Assembly (NCBI RefSeq): GCF_020990385.1
Contig: NZ_CP087598.1
Location: forward strand, 1,160,001 to 1,224,000
DNA length: 64,000 nt
Reading direction: 5' to 3'
DNA from: Paracoccus sp. MA
Lineage (GTDB): Bacteria; Pseudomonadota; Alphaproteobacteria; Rhodobacterales; Rhodobacteraceae
Shown piece after piece: positions 53,131-63,675 of the stretch; position 1 is the first letter of the stretch; every line of letters starts with the position of its first letter. The notes below the pieces were generated by a model, which searched no databases, was not told the origin of the DNA, and worked only from the letters and a program-made list of their open reading frames with translations. Position numbers and translations under genes: made by a program.

Positions 53131-55034
53131 TGGTCTTCATCGCGCAGAACATGGCGCCGATCATGTTCGCCTCGCTGGTGATCTTCCTGCTCTTCGGCTA
53201 TCCGGTCGCCTTCGCGCTGGCCGCGAACGGGCTGTTGTTCTTCGTCATCGGCGTCGAGCTTGCGCCGCTGTCGGGCGGCAACATCAACCTCAGCTGGCCC
53301 TTGCTGAATGCCATGCCGGAACGGTTATGGGGGGTGATGTCGAACGAGACATTGCTGGCCATTCCCTTCTTCACCTTCATGGGCATCGTGCTGGAGAAAT
53401 CCGGCATGGCCGAGGACCTGCTGGACACCATCGGCCAGCTTTTCGGCCCGATCCGCGGCGGGTTGGCCTATGCGGTGATCATCGTCGGCGCGCTCTTGGC
53501 GGCGACGACCGGCGTGGTCGCGGCCTCGGTCATCGCCATGGGGCTGATCTCGCTGCCGATCATGCTGCGCTACGGCTATGACCGGCGCATCGCCTCGGGC
53601 ACCATCGCCGCCTCGGGGACGCTGGCGCAGATCATCCCGCCCTCGCTGGTGCTGATCGTGCTGGCCGACCAGCTCGGCCGCTCGGTGGGCGACATGTACA
53701 AGGGCGCGCTGATCCCCGGCCTGGTGCTGACCGGCATCTACATGCTCTATATCTTCGTGATGTCGATCATCCGGCCGAACAGCCTGCCGGCCCTGCCGAA
53801 AGAGGCGCGGACGCTGGGCTCGGGCGTGACATCGCTGCTGATCGCGCTGGCCCTGACGGTGGGCGGGGCCTGGCTGGCCTTCCGCTGGCTCTATCCGACG
53901 CATGGGCGGGATGCCGACATCCTGGCGCCGGCGCTGGCGGTGATCGTGATCTATGTGCTGGCGCTGCTGGACCGGGCGCTGAAGATCAACCTGATGTCGC
54001 GGCTGGCGCAGCAGGTCATCATCGTGCTCATCCCGCCGCTGGCGCTGATCTTCCTGGTGCTGGGCACGATCTTCCTGGGCATCGCCACGCCGACCGAGGG
54101 CGGGGCCATGGGCGCGGTCGGCGCGCTGCTGCTGGCAGGGGTCAAGAACCGGCTCAGCTATGATGTGATCCGCCAGGCGCTGCTGGCGACCACGCGGCTG
54201 TCGGCCTTCGTGATGTTCATCCTGATCGGGGCGCGGGTGTTCTCGCTGACCTTCTACGGGGTGAACGGGCATATCTGGGTCGAACACCTGCTGACCTCGC
54301 TGCCCGGCGGAGAATACGGCTTCCTGATCGCGGTCTCGGTCCTGGTCTTCCTGCTGGCCTTCTTCCTCGACTTCTTCGAACTGGCCTTCATCATCGTGCC
54401 GCTGCTGGCCCCGGCGGCGCAGGCGATGGGCATCGACCTGATCTGGTTCGGCGTGCTCTTGGGCGTGAACATGCAGACCAGCTTCATGCACCCGCCCTTC
54501 GGCTTCTCGCTGTTCTTCCTGCGCTCGGTGGCGCCGAAATCGCCCTATCGCGACAAGGTCACCGGCCAGATGATGCAGCCGGTGACCACCGGGCAGATCT
54601 ATTGGGGCGCGGTGCCCTATGTCTGCATCCAGCTGGTGATGGTGGGCATCGTCATGGCCTTCCCGGGGCTGGTCATGCATTACAAGGGCGCGCCCATCGA
54701 TACCTCGAATGTCCGCTTCGAGATCCCCTCGGGCGGCGGGCTGGGGGGCTTGGGCGGCCTTGGCGGGCTGGGCGATCCCTTCGGCCAGCCGGCCGCGCCC
54801 GGAACTGCGACCCCTGGAACCGCGGAACCCGGGACCGCGGAACCCGGCGGTATTCCGGCCCCGGGCGGGCTGGACGGTCCGCCGGATTTCGGCGCCCCCG
54901 CGCCCCCGGCCGAGCCGCAGGACGGAGCGCCGGCCCCGGCGCCCGCCGCGCCCGCCGCTCCCGATGGCGGGCTGGGCGGCCTGTCGGGCCCGCCGCCGGG
55001 CCTGACCGCGCCGCAGCAGCCGGCGAACGACTGA
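53127..55034 (+). CDS. dctM: TRAP transporter large permease (DctM type) with Gly/Pro-rich tail
   Basis: A 635-residue DctM permease. About 12 helices cover residues 5-520: [66 protein letters not shown], and [20 protein letters not shown] are typical. It moves an organic acid with Na+ or H+ after delivery by the binding protein. Odd feature: the last ~110 residues are low complexity, with [17 protein letters not shown] and repeated [14 protein letters not shown] and [11 protein letters not shown] words, absent from most family members. Part of the gene's middle has a larger insert than the shortest DctM proteins. Confidence 0.93.
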   Translation: MMVFIAQNMAPIMFASLVIFLLFGYPVAFALAANGLLFFVIGVELAPLSGGNINLSWPLLNAMPERLWGVMSNETLLAIPFFTFMGIVLEKSGMAEDLLDTIGQLFGPIRGGLAYAVIIVGALLAATTGVVAASVIAMGLISLPIMLRYGYDRRIASGTIAASGTLAQIIPPSLVLIVLADQLGRSVGDMYKGALIPGLVLTGIYMLYIFVMSIIRPNSLPALPKEARTLGSGVTSLLIALALTVGGAWLAFRWLYPTHGRDADILAPALAVIVIYVLALLDRALKINLMSRLAQQVIIVLIPPLALIFLVLGTIFLGIATPTEGGAMGAVGALLLAGVKNRLSYDVIRQALLATTRLSAFVMFILIGARVFSLTFYGVNGHIWVEHLLTSLPGGEYGFLIAVSVLVFLLAFFLDFFELAFIIVPLLAPAAQAMGIDLIWFGVLLGVNMQTSFMHPPFGFSLFFLRSVAPKSPYRDKVTGQMMQPVTTGQIYWGAVPYVCIQLVMVGIVMAFPGLVMHYKGAPIDTSNVRFEIPSGGGLGGLGGLGGLGDPFGQPAAPGTATPGTAEPGTAEPGGIPAPGGLDGPPDFGAPAPPAEPQDGAPAPAPAAPAAPDGGLGGLSGPPPGLTAPQQPAND

Positions 55035-55041
55035 CGGGAAG

Positions 55042-55064
55042 GGCGGCCCCAGGGCCGCCTTTTC
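55042..55064 (+). terminator. Terminator after dctM
   Basis: GGCGGCCC-CA-GGGCCGCC followed by TTTTCC: an eight-pair GC stem with a tiny loop and a T run, 8 bp after the dctM stop on the plus strand. Confidence 0.8.
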
Positions 55065-55102
55065 CTTGGCCTGCGCGCAATTTGGCCTGCGCACAATGGA
55101 AA

Positions 55103-55132
55103 GGGCCGCCGCGATCTTCTCGCGGCGGCCCC
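55103..55132 (-). terminator. Terminator after the TRAP binding-protein gene
   Basis: GGCCGCCGCGA and TCGCGGCGGCC form a perfect 11-pair stem around a short loop; on the minus strand it is followed by CTTTCC. It serves the convergent dctP gene. Just beyond it lie two near-identical copies of TTGGCCTGCGC(G/A)CAAT (55066-55097). Confidence 0.7.
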
Positions 55133-55155
55133 GGTCGTTCCGGCAGCGGTTCGGC

Positions 55156-56487
<1,332 letters not shown>

Positions 56488-56526
56488 CTATACTGGCGGG
56501 GGTCCGGGACTTTGGGGGAACAAGGG

Positions 56527-56991
56527 ATGCGCTGTCCTTTCTGTGGAAATGTCGATACGCAGGTCAAGGATTCGCGTCCGGCCGAGGATAACGTGGCCAT
56601 TCGCCGCCGCCGCTTCTGCCCGGCCTGCGGCGGCCGCTTCACCACCTATGAGCGGGTGCAGCTGCGCGATCTGGTCGTGGTCAAGTCCAGCGGCCGGCGC
56701 GAGGATTTCGACCGCACCAAGCTGGAGCGTTCGATCCGCATCGCCATGCAGAAGCGCCCGATCGAGCCCGAGCGCATCGACCAGATGATCTCGGGCATCG
56801 TGCGCCGGCTGGAAAGCATGGGCGACACCGACATCCCCTCGAAGGTCATCGGCGAGATCGTGATGGAGACGCTGGCCCGGATCGACACCGTGGCCTATGT
56901 GCGTTTCGCCAGCGTCTACAAGAATTTCCAGGCGGCGGACGATTTCGACAAGTTCGTCTCGGAGCTGCGCCCCCACGCGGTCGAGGAGTGA
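56527..56991 (+). CDS. nrdR: Transcriptional repressor NrdR
   Basis: A 154-residue regulator of ribonucleotide reductase genes. The zinc ribbon uses Cys3, Cys6, Cys31 and Cys34 ([16 protein letters not shown]). The ATP-cone follows ([34 protein letters not shown], residues about 47-80) and senses ATP/d[18 protein letters not shown] is the family C-terminal signature. A TATACT box at 56489-56494 is a possible -10. It overlaps ribD (GTGA), a common alphaproteobacterial arrangement. Confidence 0.97.
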   Translation: MRCPFCGNVDTQVKDSRPAEDNVAIRRRRFCPACGGRFTTYERVQLRDLVVVKSSGRREDFDRTKLERSIRIAMQKRPIEPERIDQMISGIVRRLESMGDTDIPSKVIGEIVMETLARIDTVAYVRFASVYKNFQAADDFDKFVSELRPHAVEE

Positions 56992-57998
56992 GCGACCGGC
57001 GCCACATGCGCCACGCGCTGGCGCTGGCGCGGCGCGGCCTTGGCAATGTCTGGCCCAATCCGGCGGTGGGCTGCGTGCTGGTCCGCGGCGGCGCGGTGGT
57101 CGGGCGCGGCTGGACCCAGCCGGGCGGAAGGCCCCATGCCGAGGCGATGGCGCTGGCCCAGGCGGGCGCGGCGGCGCGCGGCGCCACCGCCTATGTCACG
57201 CTGGAGCCCTGTGCCCATCACGGCAAGACCCCGCCCTGCGCCGAGGCGCTGGTGGGTTCGGGGGTCGCCCGCGTCGTCACCGCCCTGACCGATCCCGACC
57301 CGCGCGTGGCCGGTCGCGGCCATGCCATCCTGCGCGCCGCCGGGATCGAGGTGGCCGAGGGTGTCTGCGAGGCCGTGGCGCGCGAGGTGCAGCGCGGCTT
57401 CCTGAGCCGCGTGCAGCGCGGCCGGCCGATGCTGACGCTGAAGCTGGCGGCCAGCTTCGACGGCCGCATCGCCACCGCCTCGGGTGAAAGCCAGTGGATC
57501 ACCGGGGCGCAGGCCCGCCGCCACGTCCATGCGCTGCGCCTTGGCCATGACGCGGTGATGGTCGGCGGCGAGACTGCGCGCGCCGACCGGCCGGGGCTGA
57601 ACGTGCGCGGCTTCGGCCCGGTGCGGCAGCCGGTGCGCATCGTGGTCTCGGCGCGTGGCTTGCCCGATCTGCCCGCCGAGGGGCCGGAGCATGGCCCGCT
57701 GTGGCAGGTCGCGGGCGACCCCGAGAGCTTCATGGCCGACCTTGGCGCGCGCGGGTTGACCCGGGTGCTGTGCGAAGGGGGCGGGGTGCTGGCGGCAAGC
57801 CTCTTGCGGGCGGGCATGGTCGATCAGCTGATCGGCTACAGCGCCGGCATCGTGCTCGGCGGCGACGGCCGGGCCGGGATCGGCGCGCTGGAACTGGCGC
57901 ATCTGGCCGAGGCGCCGCGCTTTCGGCTGGTCGAGACGCGGCGGATCGGCCCCGACCTCATGCATCGCTGGCTGCGCGATGAAGCGGGGGACGGTTGA
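56988..57998 (+). CDS. ribD: Bifunctional riboflavin deaminase/reductase RibD
   Basis: A 336-residue enzyme for steps two and three of riboflavin synthesis. The deaminase half has zinc ligands His50 (HAEA, with catalytic Glu52), Cys75 and Cys84 ([12 protein letters not shown]). The reductase half has [25 protein letters not shown] and [18 protein letters not shown]. The start is GTG overlapping the nrdR stop. Riboflavin synthase ribE lies 5 kb further on in the same direction, separated by the capsule block and a MITE-like element that begins 6 bp after the ribD stop. Confidence 0.95.
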   Translation: MSDRRHMRHALALARRGLGNVWPNPAVGCVLVRGGAVVGRGWTQPGGRPHAEAMALAQAGAAARGATAYVTLEPCAHHGKTPPCAEALVGSGVARVVTALTDPDPRVAGRGHAILRAAGIEVAEGVCEAVAREVQRGFLSRVQRGRPMLTLKLAASFDGRIATASGESQWITGAQARRHVHALRLGHDAVMVGGETARADRPGLNVRGFGPVRQPVRIVVSARGLPDLPAEGPEHGPLWQVAGDPESFMADLGARGLTRVLCEGGGVLAASLLRAGMVDQLIGYSAGIVLGGDGRAGIGALELAHLAEAPRFRLVETRRIGPDLMHRWLRDEAGDG

Positions 57999-58004
57999 TC
58001 ACGA

Positions 58005-58166
58005 GCAGGCTGCTGAAAAAGGATTTTAAGAGGGCGGCGCGGCGGAAATCGTTCTAGATCCAGCGAAGATCGGCCTGAAAAATGAGGCGTTTTTGACCGA
58101 TTTAAGGCGGATTTCCCGGTTCCTCGCCCGCGTTGTCCCTGTCGCACGACTTTTTCAGCAGCCTGC
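58005..58166. mobile_element. MITE-like element with 17-bp perfect inverted ends
   Basis: GCAGGCTGCTGAAAAAG (58005-58021) and CTTTTTCAGCAGCCTGC (58150-58166) are perfect reverse complements bounding 162 bp. The ends resemble those of IS5- or IS1182-group insertion sequences (GGCTGCTGAAAAA type). No transposase frame fits inside, so it is a non-autonomous MITE-like element. It fills almost the whole gap between the convergent ribD and kpsC-like genes and may act as a bidirectional terminator. No clear target duplication is visible. Confidence 0.7.
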
Positions 58167-58177
58167 CAGGGCGTGGT

Positions 58178-60169
58178 CTAGCGCCGCCAGAGCCAGGCGT
58201 AGCTGCTGAGCGCGCCCTGTGCCTTGGCCAGCCAGCGCAGCCCCGGGCCGCCCGCGGCCAAGCCGGGATCGCCCAGCCGTTCCACGGCGATCTCGGGCGG
58301 GCAGGGCAGGCCGCTGACCGGGTCGAAATAGCGCGGATAGGCGATCAGGGCGCAATGGATCAGCACCGCCAGATCGGCCCGCACCTGCCGCCGCGCCGGA
58401 ATCGGACCCAGGTCGCGGGTCAGCCCCCAGCCGGCATAGAAGGGCGCGCCCAGCGTGGTTACGGGCAAGCCGCGCAGCAGCGCCTCGAACCCCAGGGTCG
58501 AGGTCATGGTCCAGACCTCGTCGACCTGGCCCATCAGCGCATCGGCGGCAGCGTTGCGGGCCACGACATCTGCCAGCCGGCGCATCTCGGCCTCGGGGAT
58601 CAGGCCGGGGCGCAGGCCGGCCTCGACATCGGGATGCGGCTTGTAGATCAGCACCGCATCCGGGTTCTCGACCCGGACGCGCTGCAGCAGGGCCAGGTTG
58701 GTGCGCACTTCGCCGGCGCCGAGGCGGATCGAGGCGTCGTCCTCGACCTGGCCCGGCACCAGGATGCGATGCCCTGCCGGCAGCTCGGGCATCCGGCCGC
58801 CAAGGTTGTATTTGGTGATGCCGGATTCGACCAGCCGGCGGGCCAGATGCAGCGCCCGATCACGCCCGCCGGGGGGCAGGGGCCCGGTCATCAGCCGCTC
58901 GAAGCGGCTTTCGCGGCCGGGGTCGTAATAGATCCCCAGGTCGTCGGCGACCAGCGACAGCGGCGGCACCAGCGCGGCGCCGAGCCCGCGCGAGCGCAGG
59001 AAGCCGTCCTCGACCCGCAGCGCGCCGGGGGTCTCCTCCGCGCGGCCGGCCCAGGCCAGGGTCACCTTGGGCCCGGGTTTCGCGGTGAAGCGCAGGCCCC
59101 GGCCGCTGCCGAAGAACCGCGCCATGAACGGGCGTTTCCACAGCCGGATGCCATAGGCCAGGTGCCCGGCATGGTCCTGGCACCAGGCGCGGGCCTCGGC
59201 CTCGATCTGGCGCAGCGCGCCCTCGAAATCGGTGAGCCGGTCGCGGCAGGGATCATACCAGACCGGCGCCAGCAGGTGGCTGGCCGCGAAGAGCTGTTCG
59301 ATGCTGGCCGGGCGGCGGCGGGGCATGGGATGCTGGTCGTCGCTGAGCCCCCAGCCGGCATAGAAGGGCCGCCCGAAGACGCGGGGCCGGTGCCCGGCCA
59401 GCATCGCCTCGTAGCCCAGCTGCGAGGACAGCGCATAGACCCGCGCCGCACCCGCGAGCAGCGCCCAGGGCGAGAGGGCGCTGTCGCAGAAGAGCTCGCC
59501 CGGGCGCAGGTCCTCTGCGGTGAAATGGCCCGGACGCAGGCCACGCGCCGTCTCGGGGTGGCTGCGGATCACCAGCGGCAGGCCGGGATTCTCGTCGCGG
59601 GCCGCGGCCAGCATGTCCAGGAAGTCGGCCCGGGTGGCGCCCAGCAGCGAGGCGTCGCCCCGGGTCTGGTCGATGACCAGCACATAGCCGGGGGCGGGCG
59701 GTTCCAACCCCGGCAGATGGGCATTGTATTTCGACAGATCCGCGGCGATCAGCCGGGCGATACCCTGCCGGGCGGCGTCCAGATGCGCCCGGCTTTGCGG
59801 CGCATGCACCAGGCTTTCGATCAGCGAGGGCGCCTCGGGGTCGAAATGCAGCCCGACCGGGTCGATCAGCAGGCCGATGGGGCCGCGCCGCGCCACCGGC
59901 CCGCGCGCCCGCCCCGGCAGGACCGAGCGCAGGAAGGCGTCCTCGACCCGCACAAGCCGCGCGCCGCGCCGGGCGGCAAGCGCCTTGCCGCGCCAGGCGG
60001 TCGAGCTGTCGCCCCAGATGCCGACATGATCGTCGCGACCCGGCAGGCCGATGCGCGGCGACCAGCCGGCCAGTTGCAGGATGCGGCGCAGGCGCGGGCG
60101 GGTCAGGAACCCGGCATTGCATATGAAAAGCCGCCGGGAATCCCCGGCGGCCCTGTCCTTCGGCAGCAT
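58178..60169 (-). CDS. kpsC: Capsule polysaccharide beta-Kdo transferase (KpsC-like)
   Basis: A 663-residue cytoplasmic KpsC-family protein. It contains two related halves: FLRSVLPGR...GLLIDPVGLHFDP and FLRSRGLGA...LGIYYDPGRESRFE, each followed by a nucleotide-sugar segment with SKYN or TKYN, and later FGRPFYAGWGL and LGAPFYAGWGL. The pair matches the two Kdo-transferase modules of KpsC that build the poly-Kdo linker of group 2 capsules on a phospholipid. Its stop lies 11 bp from the MITE end. Last gene of the capsule block. Confidence 0.9.
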   Translation of the reverse strand: MLPKDRAAGDSRRLFICNAGFLTRPRLRRILQLAGWSPRIGLPGRDDHVGIWGDSSTAWRGKALAARRGARLVRVEDAFLRSVLPGRARGPVARRGPIGLLIDPVGLHFDPEAPSLIESLVHAPQSRAHLDAARQGIARLIAADLSKYNAHLPGLEPPAPGYVLVIDQTRGDASLLGATRADFLDMLAAARDENPGLPLVIRSHPETARGLRPGHFTAEDLRPGELFCDSALSPWALLAGAARVYALSSQLGYEAMLAGHRPRVFGRPFYAGWGLSDDQHPMPRRRPASIEQLFAASHLLAPVWYDPCRDRLTDFEGALRQIEAEARAWCQDHAGHLAYGIRLWKRPFMARFFGSGRGLRFTAKPGPKVTLAWAGRAEETPGALRVEDGFLRSRGLGAALVPPLSLVADDLGIYYDPGRESRFERLMTGPLPPGGRDRALHLARRLVESGITKYNLGGRMPELPAGHRILVPGQVEDDASIRLGAGEVRTNLALLQRVRVENPDAVLIYKPHPDVEAGLRPGLIPEAEMRRLADVVARNAAADALMGQVDEVWTMTSTLGFEALLRGLPVTTLGAPFYAGWGLTRDLGPIPARRQVRADLAVLIHCALIAYPRYFDPVSGLPCPPEIAVERLGDPGLAAGGPGLRWLAKAQGALSSYAWLWRR

Positions 60170-60173
60170 GTGC

Positions 60174-61352
60174 TTACTCGAAGGCGCTGTTGGCGGTACC
60201 GACCTCGGCGGCGGTGCCCAGGATCGACTGCAGCGTCTTGCGCCACTGCACGAAGGGCGCCTCGGTCACATAGACGGTATCGCCGTCGCGGATGACGAAA
60301 TCGCGCGCCAGGAACATGCCGTCGGGCTTGGTCAGGTCCAGCACATAGGCGACGCGCTGGGTGCCGTGGACGTCGTTGCGGCCCAGCACGGCGCGCGCCA
60401 CGCCCTGCGGCTCGTCGCGCAGCACGAAGACGCCCTTCGGATCGGCCAGCGAGGTGCTGAGGCCGCCGACCATCGCCACCGCCTCGATGGCGTTGATCTG
60501 CTCGTTGCCCAGTGGCACCTTGGTCTGGCCCCCAAGCGCGCCAAGCGCGGTAAAGCTGCGCTCGTCCTCCTCGACCAGGATGACGTCGCCGGGGCGCAGC
60601 GCGATGTCGTTGCGCGCGTTGGAGTAGAGGTCGCGCAGCCAGACCTTGCCGCTGGCATTGCCGCGCTTGACGGTCACCACGGCGATCTCGGGCTCGATCG
60701 AGACGCCGCCGGCCTTGGACAGCATGGCCGAAAGCGTGCGGGTCGGGCGTTCGATCGGATAGACCCCCTGGGCGGTCACCTTGCCCATGACCGAGACGGT
60801 CGCGCCGTCGCCCGCGACGCGGGTGACCATGACCTGCGGGTCGGGGGTCTGGGTTTCCAGCTTCTGGGTGATGATGCGGCGCAGCTCCTCGGGGCTGTTG
60901 CCCGCCGCCAGAACCCGGCCGGCATAGGGCACGAAGATATAGCCCTGGCTGTCCACCTGCAGCTGGGTGAGCTGGGTCGAGCTGGAGCCCATCGAAGCCA
61001 GCAGCCCGTCATCGACGTTTTCCCAGATCGACAGGCCCAGCACGTCGCCGGGACGGATTTCGTCGGCGCCCACGGCGGAGGCCGAGCGGAAATCGGCCGA
61101 GAAACCGTAGGCGGGCGTGTAATTCGCCGCCCGGTTCACCCGGTCGTCGACATGGACGATATGCGAACTGCCGCCCTTTTCCACCGCGCCCGACATGATC
61201 TCGTTCTTGGTGGGACCGGAACGCGGCAGGCCGCAGGCCGAGACCAGAAGCATCGCCCCGACAAGCGCCGCCTGGGTCAGGCGTGCGGCGAGCGAGCGCG
61301 CGCGAAAAGGCGCCGCACCGGTGCCAAGGGGCGAAAAACTAACGTGCGTCAA
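60174..61352 (-). CDS. Polysaccharide export outer-membrane lipoprotein (Wza/KpsD-like)
   Basis: A 392-residue protein. A lipoprotein signal ends LLVSAC with Cys40 as the lipidated residue. The Poly_export domain is DEIRPGDVLGLSIWENVDDG...YIFVPYAGRVLAAGNSPEELRRII (residues about 95-165), followed by SLBB domains (VSVMGKVTAQGVYPIERPTRTLSAMLSKAGGV; VILVEEDERSFTALG). It exports capsule across the outer membrane. The start is TTG at 61352 with AGGAG 8 bp upstream; there is no ATG before the signal. It is 4 bp upstream of kpsC. No KpsMT-type ABC transporter is in the window. Confidence 0.9.
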   Translation of the reverse strand: MTHVSFSPLGTGAAPFRARSLAARLTQAALVGAMLLVSACGLPRSGPTKNEIMSGAVEKGGSSHIVHVDDRVNRAANYTPAYGFSADFRSASAVGADEIRPGDVLGLSIWENVDDGLLASMGSSSTQLTQLQVDSQGYIFVPYAGRVLAAGNSPEELRRIITQKLETQTPDPQVMVTRVAGDGATVSVMGKVTAQGVYPIERPTRTLSAMLSKAGGVSIEPEIAVVTVKRGNASGKVWLRDLYSNARNDIALRPGDVILVEEDERSFTALGALGGQTKVPLGNEQINAIEAVAMVGGLSTSLADPKGVFVLRDEPQGVARAVLGRNDVHGTQRVAYVLDLTKPDGMFLARDFVIRDGDTVYVTEAPFVQWRKTLQSILGTAAEVGTANSAFE

Positions 61353-61451
61353 ACTGTTACTCCTGTCCTCTCGCGCGATTCCCGGATCGCAGGTCGTATT
61401 TTTCCGGCACGTTACCGCAGCGTCTCCGGGTTTTCCATATTTTTGCCCCGC

Positions 61452-62864
61452 TCAATCGTCTCGCGTGCCCATCTGTTGCCGATATTTGCCGCGTCCGGCG
61501 AAAAGCGCCTGATAGGGGTCCTCGGGCGCCAGCATCATGTCCACGACGATCCGCAGCGCATGCGCGCGCGAATGCGAGGCGTAGAAACCGCCCGGCACCT
61601 GGCTGCTTTCCAGCAGGAAGTCGCGATAGCGCCGATAGGCCAGCGCATGCGGCGGGCGCGGATCGTGCAGGAATTCCGCCAGGCTCTGGTCCGAGACCAG
61701 ACCCGGCTTGTCGAAGACCGCGCTGCCCATGGCCTTGACCGGCAGGCCGCGCCACAGCGCCTGCTGGGCGGCGGTCGAGTTCACCGTCACCGCCGCGCGC
61801 GCCTGGTTCATCAGCCGCGCCAGCTTGCCGCCGCGCACGAAATGCACCCGCTGTTCGATCCCCAGCGCCCGGGCCTTTTCCAGGATGGCCTGGCGGATCC
61901 CGCCGCGCCCGTCCTCGAGCGGGTGGGCCTTGAAGACGATGCGATGGTGGCAGGGCGCCGAGCGGGCGAATTCGGTCAGCACCTCGTCGGTGAACTCGGC
62001 CATGCGGGAATAGGGCGAATGGGCGACGAAGTTCGAATCGTGTTCCAGCTGCATCAGCACCAGCACATAGGGAAAGCCGCCGCGGCGCACCGCGCCGGCC
62101 TCGCGCATCCGCGCCAGCGCGTCGAAGGGCGTCAGCAGGAAGCGGCGCAGGTTCAGCCGGAATTCCTGGAACACGCCGATCTGGCGATGGGTGCGATAGC
62201 CCGGATAGCGCCGGTTCGCCACCAGCACCATGAAGTGGTAGAGCGCGCCATAGAACTTGTGCTGGCGCATGTCGCCCCAGCGTGCCGGCGGGCGATTCAT
62301 CTCGCCGACGCGGTTGCGCAGCGCGTTGCGCATCTCGCGCAGGGGGATGCGCATCAGCGCCGAATGGCCGTTCGAGCCGCCGCGCTCATAGGTGATCCAG
62401 AACGGGCGCAGATAGCCCTCTTCGAAGACATGCAGCACCAGGTCGTGGCGCTGCGCCGCCTCGCGCGCCGCGGCATGGACGGGGCGCACGTCGCCGTAAA
62501 GCACGATGTCGGTCACGCCCTTCTCGGCGATGATGCGGTCCAGATGCGCCGGCCAGTCGGCGGGCCCGCCGGCATGGCGGATGAAACGCGCCTTGTCGGA
62601 CCAGAAGAATTCGTCCCCGGCGTTGAATCCCACCCGCCAGACCTGCGCCCCGGTGTCGCGCAGCAGCCGCCCGACCCGGTCGAAGAACGGGCCGTGCGGG
62701 CCCTGCAGCATCAGGAACACCCTTTTCTCGGCCGGCAGGGCCGCCGTCGCGGCCACGGCGGCAAGCGGCCGGCCGGCGGGCGCGGGCGGTCTGGCGGCCT
62801 GCGGCGCGGGTTTCGGCGGGGTGGCACGCAGCTGGCGTGATCCTGTCGTCATGGCATTCGGCAT
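61452..62864 (-). CDS. kpsS: Capsule polysaccharide biosynthesis protein (KpsS-like)
   Basis: A 470-residue protein of the KpsS/LipB family, which transfers the first Kdo to a phosphatidylglycerol acceptor in group 2 capsule assembly. An Ala/Pro-rich N-terminus of about 45 residues precedes RVFLMLQGPHGPFFDRVGRLL, the family start. HVFEEGYLRPFWITYERGG is a conserved acidic-aromatic block, IVFKAHPLEDGRGG the His/Pro motif, and VNSTAAQQALWRGLPVKAMG the C-terminal nucleotide-binding signature. A later ATG (MTTGSRQ) is possible. First gene of the block, divergent from ribE. Confidence 0.9.
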   Translation of the reverse strand: MPNAMTTGSRQLRATPPKPAPQAARPPAPAGRPLAAVAATAALPAEKRVFLMLQGPHGPFFDRVGRLLRDTGAQVWRVGFNAGDEFFWSDKARFIRHAGGPADWPAHLDRIIAEKGVTDIVLYGDVRPVHAAAREAAQRHDLVLHVFEEGYLRPFWITYERGGSNGHSALMRIPLREMRNALRNRVGEMNRPPARWGDMRQHKFYGALYHFMVLVANRRYPGYRTHRQIGVFQEFRLNLRRFLLTPFDALARMREAGAVRRGGFPYVLVLMQLEHDSNFVAHSPYSRMAEFTDEVLTEFARSAPCHHRIVFKAHPLEDGRGGIRQAILEKARALGIEQRVHFVRGGKLARLMNQARAAVTVNSTAAQQALWRGLPVKAMGSAVFDKPGLVSDQSLAEFLHDPRPPHALAYRRYRDFLLESSQVPGGFYASHSRAHALRIVVDMMLAPEDPYQALFAGRGKYRQQMGTRDD

Positions 62865-62992
62865 CGGAGCCCTGGAATCTGGTTCATGCAGGAATTGGGC
62901 TTTTCGCTACAGGCGGGGCCCGGCCACCGGGGTCATGCCTCCTCTGATTGCACCAAAAACCCGCCTCTGTCACGGCCTTTCCCGATTCTCGC

Positions 62993-63007
62993 TTAACCGG
63001 CGTTAAC
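62993..63007. promoter_or_regulatory. TTAA-N6-TTAAC motif between kpsS and ribE
   Basis: TTAACCGGCGTTAAC: two TTAA words six bases apart, in the 217-bp divergent region. The CtrA consensus is N7, so this is one base short; it is also an imperfect palindrome. It may be a weak CtrA site for the capsule operon or chance. Confidence 0.3.
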
Positions 63008-63081
63008 ACCTGTTGCGGCTTTGCTTGAAGATCGCGCCCCAAGGCTCTAGTTCTCGGGCAGCACGAAGGAAGGGGGCGTCC

Positions 63082-63675
63082 ATGTTTACCGGCATCATCA
63101 CCGATATCGGCGAGGTTTCCCGCGTCGAGATGCGCGGCGACATGCGGGCGCGGATCTCGTGCCATTACGAGATGGCGGGGGTGGACCTGGGCGCCTCGAT
63201 CGCCTGCGACGGCATCTGCCTGACCGTGGTCGAGAAGGGCGCCGACTGGTTCGACGTGGATATCTCGGCCGAGACCATCTCGAAGACCAATATCGGCGCG
63301 AACGGCTGGGCGCCGGGCCGGCGGCTGAACCTTGAGCGCGCGCTGCGCGTCGGCGACGAGCTGGGCGGTCATATCGTCTCGGGCCATGTCGACGGCGTGG
63401 CGGTGATCGAGGAGATGCGCGACGAGGGCGACAGCACCCGCATCACCTTCCGCGCGCCCGAGGCGCTGGCGCGCTTCATCGCGCCCAAGGGCTCGGTGGC
63501 GCTGAACGGCACCTCGCTGACGGTGAACGAGGTCGCGGGCAGCCGCTTCGGCGTGAACGTCATCCCGCACACCCAGGCGGCGACCACCTGGGGCGAGGTG
63601 CGGGTCGGCGACGAGGTGAACCTGGAGATCGACACGCTGGCGCGCTATGTCGCGCGGCTGGCCGAGGCGGGCTGA
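63082..63675 (+). CDS. ribE: Riboflavin synthase, alpha subunit
   Basis: A 197-residue riboflavin synthase that dismutates lumazine to riboflavin. The two tandem barrel halves start MFTGIITDIGEV and LGGHIVSGHVDGVAVIEE; SIACDGICLTVV and SVALNGTSLTVNEV are the paired substrate motifs. It overlaps the next gene by 1 bp at TGATG. The ATG at 63082 follows AAGGAAGGGGG. Expected to follow ribD, from which it is separated here. Confidence 0.95.
   Translation: MFTGIITDIGEVSRVEMRGDMRARISCHYEMAGVDLGASIACDGICLTVVEKGADWFDVDISAETISKTNIGANGWAPGRRLNLERALRVGDELGGHIVSGHVDGVAVIEEMRDEGDSTRITFRAPEALARFIAPKGSVALNGTSLTVNEVAGSRFGVNVIPHTQAATTWGEVRVGDEVNLEIDTLARYVARLAEAG

Noticed and set aside
60051..62840. 929-codon plus-strand frame
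   Set aside because: Antisense of the KpsS- and Wza-like genes; no recognisable domain.
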